This document shows, in pieces, positions 42,300 to 50,244 of a stretch of DNA of 64,000 nucleotides; position 1 is the stretch's first letter, and each line of letters begins with the position of its first letter. Source of the stretch: Burkholderiales bacterium 67-32 (lineage in GTDB: Bacteria > Pseudomonadota > Gammaproteobacteria > Burkholderiales > Burkholderiaceae_B); the NCBI GenBank assembly GCA_001898625.1, contig MKUP01000023.1, forward strand, positions 62,001-126,000, read 5' to 3'. The position numbers and the translations under genes were made by a program. The notes below the pieces were generated by a model. The model ran no database searches, was not told the DNA's origin, and saw nothing but the letters and a program-made list of their open reading frames with translations.

Positions 42300-44570
42300 T
42301 TACTCCCAGGCCGAGTCGTCCAGGCCGGGGAAGCTGATCTCGCAGTTCCCCGGGTCGAGGCGGGCCACCCGTGCCACGCCTTCCTGGTCGGTGGAGCGGG
42401 TGGCGGTCTTGCCATTGGGCAGCTTGAACTTCACGCGTTCTCCCGTCACGGGCTGGCCTTCCTCGTCCAGCAGCTGGACCTCGATGTAGTGCGTCTTGTC
42501 CTTGTTCTCTTCCGACGTCTGGTCGTGCGTCGGCTCGTCGCCGTCGCCGCCGCCCTTGAAGACCTGGCCGGGGTCGGCGTGCGTGGCCAGCGCGGCCTGT
42601 AGCACCTGCATGGGGGACACGAGCGAGGCCGCGCTGCCCGAGGCCGGGCCGCCGCCGCTGTTGATCATCACCATGGGCGCCTGGATGTAGATGCCGCCCG
42701 CCGAGATGTCGATGAAGCTGCCGCCGACCTTGAGCGACAGCTTGGCCCCGGCCTCCAGCACCACGTTCATGCCGGCCTTCAGGTAGTAGCTTTGCGAGAC
42801 GGATTCGCTGTGGCTCTTGAAGGATTCGCCCACGCCGCCGTCCACCTTCACCGACTGCGATCCGGTGATGGCCACGGCCTGCATGCCGGTGATCTTCAGG
42901 TGGTCGTCGCCGCCTATCTCGGCCACGCGGTCCTGCTTGATCTTTTCGTGGCGATGGCGCTTGATCTCGTCCAGTCGGTCGCGCTCGACCACCAGGTGGT
43001 CGTCGTTGCCGATCGCGGTGCGCCGGTCGTTCCCCACGCGCACGTCCATGTCCTTCTCGGCGTTCACGAACAGTTGTTCCTCGCCCTTCTTGTCCTCGAA
43101 GCGGATCTCGTTGAAACCCTCGCCGCCCTTGCTCGACATGGTCTTGATGGTGGACTTGGTCTGCTCCGCGGGCAGGGCGTAGGGCGGCATGTTGTCGGCG
43201 TTGTAGACGCTGCCCACCACGATGGGCCGGTCCGGGTCGCCGTCCAGGAAGTCGACGATGACTTCCTGGCCGATGCGGGGGATGAACATCGCGCCCCACT
43301 GCCTGCCGGCCCAGACCTGGGCCACGCGCAGCCAGCATGAGCTTTTTTCGTTGCGGTGGCTGCGGCGGTCCCAAAAAAAATGGACCTTGATGCGGCCGTA
43401 CTCGTCGGTGTAGATCTCTTCGCTCTTGGGACCGGCGACCACGGCCGTCTGCGGTCCGTTCACGCGGCCGCGCGGCGTGCGCAGCGGCGCGCGGTACGTG
43501 ACCCGGTGGGGAATCACCGACAGCCGGTTGCCGTAGGTGCTGGCTTCCTCGCCGCCCAGGTCGCCCAGGTTGTTGGTGCCGCTGTGCTCCACCGACACGA
43601 CGAGGTATTCCTCGTTCATCGCGTCGATGGGGTGGTCTTCCAGCTCGAACACGTAGCCCGGCGTCAGCGTACGGACGTTGCTGGCGCCTTCCAGCGTCTC
43701 GTACTCGACTTCCTCGGCCTCGATCTCCACCCGGGTCAACTGGTCGCCGTCGGCCAGCTCGGCGTAGCCGCCGGGGTGGCGGTAGCGTTCGAACTCGGTG
43801 TTGTTGCCCACGTGTATCAGGGAATTGATCGAGACCCGCATGTCGGTGCCGGGCTTGGTGAAGTCGTAGTCGTTGGACACGTAGCGGCCGGTGCGCGAGG
43901 CGAAGCGGCGCGACAGCCACGAGATGCCGTCGCGCTCTTCCAGCAGGATCTGCTGGTGGAAGGGCAGCGTGGCTGTCTCCAGCTTGGGGTTGTTGTCACG
44001 GTTGTCGGTCAGCACCATGATCTCGGCGTCTTCCTCGTGGCGGAAGAAGTAATGGATGCCCGCCCGTTCCAACAGCCGCGAGATGAAGTTGAAGGTGGTC
44101 TCCCGGTACTGGGTGCAATAGACCAGGTCCGGGTAGTCTTCGGTCAGGTGCAGCTCGTAGTCCGAGAAGCTGAACTCCTTGAACAGGGCCTCGACGATCC
44201 GGGGGATGCTCAGGTTCTGGAAGATGCGCGAGTCCTCGTGCAGTTGCAGGAACCAGAACCACGGGACCACGTCGCAGACGTAGCGGGTGCTGTGGTTGTC
44301 GCCGTCGTTCTGGCGCGGCTCGCCGGCGCGCTCGAAGCTCGACACCCAGCCGGTCCAGTGGCGCTCGCCGTCCTCGGTGTAGATGCGCAGGGTCACGCGC
44401 TGGCCCAGCAGGGCGGACGGCTTGATGTCCTCGTGCTCCGAGGCCAGCGTCAGGTGGAAGCGAAAGGGTTCGGACAGCCTTTCGTGGCCCTCGAAGCGCT
44501 CGACCAGCAATGCGTCGTCGCCCAGCGGGGTGGCGAGGTCGAACAGCCGTTCGGCGGTGGAGATAGCCAT
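42300..44570 (-). CDS. vgrG: VgrG spike protein with C-terminal extension (TssI)
   Basis: A 756-residue VgrG. The gp27-like part covers about residues 1-400 (LFDLATPLGDDALLVERFEG, LTLASEHEDIKPSALLGQ, GIHYFFRHEEDAEIM). The gp5-like OB and needle follow (YGRIKVHFFWDRRSHRNEKS, WAGRQWGAMFIPRIGQEVIV, DDHLKITGMQAVAITGSQSV). The C-terminal 65 residues form an extra small beta-domain, HYIEVQLLDEEGQPVTGERV, resembling transthyretin-like cargo adaptors. ATG 44570 lies 5 nt after the ClpV stop. In HFFWDRR the codons contain a run of 8 Ts, at residues about 398-400. Such a run in a GC-rich genome could slip. The extension suggests this VgrG docks the LysM protein or another effector. Confidence 0.9.
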   Translation of the reverse strand: MAISTAERLFDLATPLGDDALLVERFEGHERLSEPFRFHLTLASEHEDIKPSALLGQRVTLRIYTEDGERHWTGWVSSFERAGEPRQNDGDNHSTRYVCDVVPWFWFLQLHEDSRIFQNLSIPRIVEALFKEFSFSDYELHLTEDYPDLVYCTQYRETTFNFISRLLERAGIHYFFRHEEDAEIMVLTDNRDNNPKLETATLPFHQQILLEERDGISWLSRRFASRTGRYVSNDYDFTKPGTDMRVSINSLIHVGNNTEFERYRHPGGYAELADGDQLTRVEIEAEEVEYETLEGASNVRTLTPGYVFELEDHPIDAMNEEYLVVSVEHSGTNNLGDLGGEEASTYGNRLSVIPHRVTYRAPLRTPRGRVNGPQTAVVAGPKSEEIYTDEYGRIKVHFFWDRRSHRNEKSSCWLRVAQVWAGRQWGAMFIPRIGQEVIVDFLDGDPDRPIVVGSVYNADNMPPYALPAEQTKSTIKTMSSKGGEGFNEIRFEDKKGEEQLFVNAEKDMDVRVGNDRRTAIGNDDHLVVERDRLDEIKRHRHEKIKQDRVAEIGGDDHLKITGMQAVAITGSQSVKVDGGVGESFKSHSESVSQSYYLKAGMNVVLEAGAKLSLKVGGSFIDISAGGIYIQAPMVMINSGGGPASGSAASLVSPMQVLQAALATHADPGQVFKGGGDGDEPTHDQTSEENKDKTHYIEVQLLDEEGQPVTGERVKFKLPNGKTATRSTDQEGVARVARLDPGNCEISFPGLDDSAWE
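43373..43380. repeat. 8-nt poly-A/T run inside vgrG
   Basis: Plus strand A8, minus strand T8, in the codons for HFF of HFFWDR. A one-base slip would truncate VgrG at about residue 400, within the gp5 region. It is the only A/T run of this length that I noticed in the window. Confidence 0.6.
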
Positions 44571-44575
44571 GGCCG

Positions 44576-47227
44576 TCAGCGGATGGTGTAGGCGAAGCCG
44601 CCGTCGGTCCCGATGCCGGCGCCTATGTGGGAGATCGCCTCGGCCGCCCCCATGCGGGCCAGCACCAGGTCGGCCACCTCGGGCAGCAGGGTGCCCGTCA
44701 GGATGTTGTCGATGTTGCGCGCACCCGAATCGACCTCGGTGCAGCGCTGCGCGATCGCGTCCACCAGGGCCTCGTCGTACTCGAACGCCGCCGCGTGGTT
44801 GGCGCGTATGCGCCGGGCGATCTTGTCCAGCTTCAGCCGCACGATGCGTTTCATGTTCTCGTCGCGCAGCGGATAGTAGGGCACGAGCGCGCAGCGGCCC
44901 AGGAACGCGGGCTTGAACGCATCCTGGAGGTCGGGCCGCAGCAGGTCCAGCAGTTCGTCCACCGGCGGCCGGGTGCGGCCGTTGTCGCTGGCCTGCATGA
45001 TGACGTCGGTGCCGGCATTCGAGGTCAGGATGATCAGCGTGTTGCGGAAGTCGATCTCGCGGCCTTCGCCGTCCTCCATGTTGCCCTTGTCGAACACCTG
45101 GAAGAACAGTTCCAGCACGTCGGGGTGGGCCTTCTCGATTTCGTCCAGCAGCACGACGCTGTAGGGCCGCCTGCGGACCGCCTCGGTCAGCACGCCGCCC
45201 TCGCCGTAGCCCACGTAGCCCGGCGGCGAGCCTTTCAGGCTCGAGACGGTGTGGGCCTCCTGGTATTCGGACATGTTGATCGTGATCATGTTGCGCTCGC
45301 CGCCGTACAGGATGTCGGCCAGCGCGATGGCGGTCTCGGTCTTGCCCACGCCGCTGGTGCCCACCAGCAGGAACACGCCCTTGGGCTTGTTCGGGTCCTC
45401 CAGGTTGGCGCGCGAGGTGCGCACGCGCTGGGCGATGGCCTGCAGGGCGTGATCCTGGCCGATCACGCGTTCGGCCAGCAGCGAGTCCAGCCGGCGCACG
45501 GCGTCGATCTCGTCGGCCACCATGCGGCCCACCGGGATCCCCGTCCAGCCGGCGATCACTTCGGCCACCGCGCTGCCGTCCACCAGCGCATGGACCATGG
45601 GCGCATCGCCCTGCGCGGTGCGCAGTTCGGCGCGCAGCCGGTCGAGCTCCTGCGCGGCGCCGGCGCGCTCGGGGGCGTCGGCCGGCAGGCTGGCCAGGGC
45701 GTCCAGGCGGGTGCCGATTTCGGCCACCAGCTTGCGTTCGGTCTCCCATTTTTCCTTCAGGCGGTCCAGGTCGGATTGGACCCGGGCCGCGTCGGCCGCG
45801 ATCTCCGCCAGGCGCACCGCGTGGTCCAGCCCGGTGGCGGCCTCGGATTCCAACTGCGCACGCTCGGTGGCCAGGGCCTCCAGCCTGCGCTGGGCATCCT
45901 CCACCGCGGCGGGCGTGGCATGCTGGCCGACCGCGATCTTGGCGCAGGCCGTGTCCAGCACGCTGACGGCCTTGTCCGGCAACTGTCGTCCCGCCACGTA
46001 GCGGGACGACAGCTTCACGGCATCGGCCACGGCTTCGTCCAGGATGCGCACGCCATGGTGTTTCGCCATGGCCGCCGCCACGCCGCGCAGCATGCCGACG
46101 GCCTTGGCGTCGGCGGGCTCTTCCACCTTGATCACCTGGAAGCGGCGGGTCAGGGCGGCGTCCTTCTCGAAGTATTTCTTGTATTCGCTCCAGGTGGTGG
46201 CGGCGATGGTGCGCATCTCGCCGCGCGCCAGGGCCGGCTTGAGCAGGTTGGCGGCGTCGTTCTGGCCGGCCGCGCCGCCCGCGCCGATCAGCGTATGGGC
46301 CTCGTCGATGAACATGACGATGGGTTTGGGGCTGCGTTTGACCTCGTCGATCACGCCCTTGAGCCGGTTCTCGAACTCGCCCTTGACGCTGGCGCCCGCC
46401 TGCAGCAGGCCCAGGTCCAGCGACAACAGCGTCACCCCGCGCAGCACGGGCGGCACGTCGTCGGCCACGATGCGGGCCGCCAGGCCCTCGACCACGGCGG
46501 TCTTGCCCACGCCCGGCTCGCCGGTCAGGATGGGGTTGTTCTGGCGCCGGCGCGACAGCACGTCCACCATCAGCCGGATTTCCTCGTCCCGGCCCAGCAC
46601 CGGGTCCAGATGGCCGTCGCGCGCGCGCTGCGTCAGGTCGATGCAGAAGCGGTCCAGGTTGGGCGTCGCGCTGGGCTTGCCGCCGGTACCGTCGGCGGCC
46701 GGCGCCTGGTCGGCCGGCGCGCCGGTGTCGCCCAGCGCCAGCGCGTCGCGTGCTTCCGCCGACGCCGCGGCGATGGCGTGGAAGTTCTGCTGCAGCGATT
46801 CCAGGTTGATGCCCTGCACCGACTTGATGGCGGGCGCCAGCAGGCGCTTGAGGTCGGCGTCGGCCAGCAGCGCGATCAGCAGATGGCCGCTGCGTATCCG
46901 GGCCTCGCCGTATTCGACCGACGCGAACACCCACGCGCGCTCCAGCAGCAGCGGCAGGTGGGGCGACAGCGCCGGCGTGCGCGAGTTGCCGGTCTTGAAC
47001 GTGTCCAGCGCGCGGTCGAGTTCCTTGCGCGCCTGGTCGGGGGAGATGTCGAACTGGCGCAGGATGCGCGTGACGTCCGTGTTTTCCGTTTCGAGCAGCT
47101 TGGAAAGCAGGTGCTCGATCTCGACGTCGTAGTGGGTGCGCGACAGGCACAGCCCGGCCGCGCCTTCCATGGCGCCTTTGCATACGCCGTTCAGGCGCCC
47201 CACCAATGCCCGCAGGTTCACCGCCAT
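44576..47227 (-). CDS. clpV: ClpV ATPase of T6SS (TssH)
   Basis: An 883-residue AAA+ disassembly ATPase that recycles the contracted TssB/TssC sheath. The N-terminal ClpN domain (LVGRLNGVCKGAMEGAAGLC, RTHYDVEIEHLLSKLLE) binds TssC. D1 has Walker A GEPGVGKTAVVEG and Walker B FIDEAHTLIG. A coiled middle domain (RLEALATERAQLESEAA) is followed by D2 with VGTSGVGKTETAIALAD and VLLDEIEKAHPD. The C-terminal D2-small domain has LKLDKIARRIRANHAAAF. It overlaps tssG by 10 nt and precedes vgrG by 5 nt, so tssF-tssG-clpV-vgrG form a unit. All ATPase motifs look intact. Confidence 0.95.
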   Translation of the reverse strand: MAVNLRALVGRLNGVCKGAMEGAAGLCLSRTHYDVEIEHLLSKLLETENTDVTRILRQFDISPDQARKELDRALDTFKTGNSRTPALSPHLPLLLERAWVFASVEYGEARIRSGHLLIALLADADLKRLLAPAIKSVQGINLESLQQNFHAIAAASAEARDALALGDTGAPADQAPAADGTGGKPSATPNLDRFCIDLTQRARDGHLDPVLGRDEEIRLMVDVLSRRRQNNPILTGEPGVGKTAVVEGLAARIVADDVPPVLRGVTLLSLDLGLLQAGASVKGEFENRLKGVIDEVKRSPKPIVMFIDEAHTLIGAGGAAGQNDAANLLKPALARGEMRTIAATTWSEYKKYFEKDAALTRRFQVIKVEEPADAKAVGMLRGVAAAMAKHHGVRILDEAVADAVKLSSRYVAGRQLPDKAVSVLDTACAKIAVGQHATPAAVEDAQRRLEALATERAQLESEAATGLDHAVRLAEIAADAARVQSDLDRLKEKWETERKLVAEIGTRLDALASLPADAPERAGAAQELDRLRAELRTAQGDAPMVHALVDGSAVAEVIAGWTGIPVGRMVADEIDAVRRLDSLLAERVIGQDHALQAIAQRVRTSRANLEDPNKPKGVFLLVGTSGVGKTETAIALADILYGGERNMITINMSEYQEAHTVSSLKGSPPGYVGYGEGGVLTEAVRRRPYSVVLLDEIEKAHPDVLELFFQVFDKGNMEDGEGREIDFRNTLIILTSNAGTDVIMQASDNGRTRPPVDELLDLLRPDLQDAFKPAFLGRCALVPYYPLRDENMKRIVRLKLDKIARRIRANHAAAFEYDEALVDAIAQRCTEVDSGARNIDNILTGTLLPEVADLVLARMGAAEAISHIGAGIGTDGGFAYTIR

Positions 47228-48297
47228 GACTGGCCTCCCGTTGCGCTGAATTGAAATTCGCAGTCGTCCGCCGGCCGCGCGCCGCGCCGTCCGCCCAGCC
47301 AGGTGTTCCAGCCCAGGCGAGCGGCGTCCGTGGCGGCACCGCCCAGCCGCAGCGGCCGGACTTCGTCGGCGCGGACCGCCAGCCGGATGCGCAGGTCCAG
47401 CGCCAGCCCGGTCATGAACCGCGCCAGTTCCACCGTGCCGTCCAGCCAGCCCGTCCGCTTGTCCGGCGGCGGCAGCAGTTGTTCGAAATGGCGGCGCCGC
47501 ATCGGCCCCACCCGCAGCCGCAGCGTGCTCTGCCGATCCCAGAAGCGGCTACCCAGCACGCACTGCCCTCCCAGCGTCGCGGCCTGCCGGCCCAGGCGTG
47601 TGCGGTCGCCGGTGGGTACGTCCTGCCAGGTGCCGACGCAGCTTTCCACCGTGACCGGCGCGCGCAGGTAGTCGCTCATGACCTGCGCCAGCGACCCGGC
47701 GCCGTGCGGCCGCTGCGACAGCAGGCCGGCGTAGTAACCCAGGGCCGCGCCGGGCAGCGGACGCCGCCGCGCCTGGGGTTCGGCCGCGCGGCGCGGAAAC
47801 AGGCTGTCGTACAGATGGGGCGTGCCCATGCCTATCAGGTCATAGACGTGCCGGTGCACGCCCGATTCGGCGTCCGACTCCAGCGCCACCTCGGGCCGGT
47901 GGCGGGCCCAGGCGCGCCAGAACAGTTCGATCAGGCGGTGGTTGAACAGGTCCAGGAAATCCCGCGCCGCCGGGTCGCGCGCCTGGCGCAGGGCCATCAG
48001 CCACTCGGTGTAGTGGCGGGGCAGGACGCCGGAGGGGCCTGCCAGCCCCATGAAGTTCACCCGCATCAACTGCGGCCCGTCGGCGCCGGCCCATGGCGGC
48101 CGGTCGATGGAGGCGATCTCGTTCGGCGGGAAGAACAACCCCAGCGTGGTGCCGAAACGCAGCGTGCCGGACGGAATCGCGCGCGCCCCGGCCGGCACAC
48201 CTGCGCCGCGCAGCAGCAGCCGCACGGCCTGGAAGAATCCATACCGCTCCGGGTGCGCTTGCAGCAGGGCCAGGTGGCTGTGGGTGGGAGCGGCCAT
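47218..48297 (-). CDS. tssG: T6SS baseplate component TssG
   Basis: A 359-residue baseplate wedge protein (ImpH/VasB family). Family segments are FFQAVRLLLRGAGV near the start, LRFGTTLGLFFPPNEIASI, VNFMGLAGPSGVLPRHYTEW and DFLDLFNHRLIELFWRAW. A C-terminal RLGWNTWLGG motif is typical. It starts 4 nt after the tssF stop and overlaps the clpV start by 10 nt. Together with TssE, TssF and TssK it forms the baseplate under the sheath. Length and motif order are normal. Confidence 0.93.
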   Translation of the reverse strand: MAAPTHSHLALLQAHPERYGFFQAVRLLLRGAGVPAGARAIPSGTLRFGTTLGLFFPPNEIASIDRPPWAGADGPQLMRVNFMGLAGPSGVLPRHYTEWLMALRQARDPAARDFLDLFNHRLIELFWRAWARHRPEVALESDAESGVHRHVYDLIGMGTPHLYDSLFPRRAAEPQARRRPLPGAALGYYAGLLSQRPHGAGSLAQVMSDYLRAPVTVESCVGTWQDVPTGDRTRLGRQAATLGGQCVLGSRFWDRQSTLRLRVGPMRRRHFEQLLPPPDKRTGWLDGTVELARFMTGLALDLRIRLAVRADEVRPLRLGGAATDAARLGWNTWLGGRRGARPADDCEFQFSATGGQSWR

Positions 48298-48301
48298 GTT
48301 G

Positions 48302-50134
48302 CTACACCAGGTGCTGGTCGCCCGAGCGCGGGGCGAAGGTGGCCATGGCGGTTTCGCGCTGCAAGGTGCGCACCGTCAGCCGGGTCCAGGAATTCGCGGT
48401 GCAGTACAGCCCGAAGAAGCGGTCGAGCACGCAGGCCAGCAGATAGACGCCCGAACCCACGTACTGGTTCTCGTCGAAGGTCAGGGTAATGTCGGTGCCG
48501 CGCACGAAAGCCTGGCGGGGTGCCGCGCCCACGCGCGCGACGGAGGGCGCGCCGGCCACGTCGACGATGCCGGCGATCTGCTTGCGCAGGCTGGCCGAGT
48601 CGGTGAAGTTGTACAGGCTCAGGATCTCCAGCAGCGCCTCGCGCCCGCCCTCGACGATGGACAGATGATTCAGCGCCAGATGGGAGATCAACCGCCACTG
48701 GTTGGCCAGCCGCATGGGCGCGCGCCAGGTGGCGGTGGGTTTCTTCAGCAGCCGCGCGCCGGATACGGCGCCGGCGTCCTCGAGCTGGAGGTTGCTGTCC
48801 TCGCCGCCGAAGGGCAGGAGCGTCGGCAGGTCGCGGTTGGTGCAGGTCAGAATGATGGACAGCGTGTCCACCGACGGCACGCTGGGATCCATGTCCTTGT
48901 CGACCAGCGCGATGCGCATGTCCGTGCCCTCGTCCGAAGGCTGCGCCGACGGGACACGGCGGGCGATCCAGTAGGTGCCCGGCTCCTGTTCGAGGCCGTG
49001 CGCCACCGAAAAGAAGGGCAGGAACTCCCGCACGTGTTCCTGCGACACGCCGCGGGTGTGCCGGCGCACGCCGTCCACCGAATAGACCTCGAGTCCCAGC
49101 GGGCGCCGCACGTCGGGGATGACGGGATACTCGTGCAGTTCGTGGGTCAGCCGCACCGGTTCGGCCGGCTGCGAGAAAAGATTGACGATGGGCGTGCAGT
49201 GCAGCTTGAAGGTATCGCGGCCCACCGTCTGTTCCAGCCGGCCCAGGCGTTCCTGGCGGCCGAAGGGCGCGATCAGGAAGCGTATGTCGATGCCGCGGGC
49301 GAAGCGGCGCAGGTCCAGGCCGGCCAGGTCCACGAACAGGAATTTTTCCGGCAGGACGAAGTACTCCTGGATCAGCCGGTAGCCCAGGAAAGAGCGGGGG
49401 TCGTAGTCCAGCAGCCCTTCGCTTTCGCCCAAGCCCACCGGGCGCAGGCAGGAGGCGGGCAGTTCCAGCGGCTCGACCGCGGGCTGTCCCTCGGCCGCCG
49501 CGATCTGTACGCGGCTGGCGCTGTTGAGCAGCAGTTCGTGCAGCGCATGCACCAGCGGGCTTTCGCCATCCAGATAGAAGCGCAGCGTATCGACGCCCAG
49601 CTTGGCGAAACTGGCCTGGCCCCGGGTCTCCACGCGCACGCTGATGGTGGCGGCGGTCTCCGCGCCGCGCAGCGCGAAGGCCGAGCGTTCGATCGACTCG
49701 CAGCGGGCAGCCGTGACCTCCAGCGGCCACACCTCCACCGGCCAGGCATTGCGGTAGCGCACGGGCTCGCCCTGCACGGGGCGCGTCAGCAGCGTGGTGC
49801 CGCGTTCGACGCGCTGCGCGCCGCTCAGTTCCGCGCCCGGCGCCAGCAGCAACTGGGCGATGGACATCGAGGGCACCGGCCGCAGGAAGTGCGGATACAG
49901 CACCGACAGGAAGGCTTCGGTGATCTGCGGGAAGTCGTCGTCCAGCTTCTTGTGGATGCGCGAGGCGATGAAGGCGAAGGACTCGATCAGGCGCTCGACG
50001 TGCGGGTCCTCGTAGACGTCGCCGTCCAGCAGCAGCCGCGCCGCGATCTTGGGATAGCGCGCGGCGAATTCCTTCGAGAGCTTGCGCAGGTGCGTGAGCT
50101 CGTCTTCGTAGTAGGGAAGGAGTTCCTCGAGCAT
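48302..50134 (-). CDS. tssF: T6SS baseplate component TssF
   Basis: A 610-residue baseplate protein (VasA/ImpG family). It begins MLEELLPYYEDELTHLRKLS, the usual N-terminus, with EFAARYPKIAARLLLDG and DPHVERLIESFAFIASRIHK. The middle holds SMSIAQLLLAPGAE and LDYDPRSFLGYRLIQEYFVLP. The end has GSGVYLLACVLDRFFGLYCT and NSWTRLTVRT. The ATG at 50134 is the natural family start; a longer frame upstream is not supported. It is the first gene of the tssF-tssG-clpV-vgrG unit. It is separated from tssE by about 5 kb containing mltA, a binding protein and a hybrid kinase, an unusual insertion. Confidence 0.93.
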   Translation of the reverse strand: MLEELLPYYEDELTHLRKLSKEFAARYPKIAARLLLDGDVYEDPHVERLIESFAFIASRIHKKLDDDFPQITEAFLSVLYPHFLRPVPSMSIAQLLLAPGAELSGAQRVERGTTLLTRPVQGEPVRYRNAWPVEVWPLEVTAARCESIERSAFALRGAETAATISVRVETRGQASFAKLGVDTLRFYLDGESPLVHALHELLLNSASRVQIAAAEGQPAVEPLELPASCLRPVGLGESEGLLDYDPRSFLGYRLIQEYFVLPEKFLFVDLAGLDLRRFARGIDIRFLIAPFGRQERLGRLEQTVGRDTFKLHCTPIVNLFSQPAEPVRLTHELHEYPVIPDVRRPLGLEVYSVDGVRRHTRGVSQEHVREFLPFFSVAHGLEQEPGTYWIARRVPSAQPSDEGTDMRIALVDKDMDPSVPSVDTLSIILTCTNRDLPTLLPFGGEDSNLQLEDAGAVSGARLLKKPTATWRAPMRLANQWRLISHLALNHLSIVEGGREALLEILSLYNFTDSASLRKQIAGIVDVAGAPSVARVGAAPRQAFVRGTDITLTFDENQYVGSGVYLLACVLDRFFGLYCTANSWTRLTVRTLQRETAMATFAPRSGDQHLV

Positions 50135-50244
50135 GGGCGTGGCGATGCGGCGCGTTGGAGTTGGCAGTCTAGGAGGGGACGGCGCTCCGGGCCATTCGCC
50201 GAATGGCCTATTACTCGTGGCATCGGGGCGGGCGCCGCGGCCTC

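Noticed and set aside
42300-47339. One continuous 1679-residue minus frame across vgrG and clpV
   Set aside because: The clpV part is in the wrong phase; the vgrG portion starts at its own ATG 44570.
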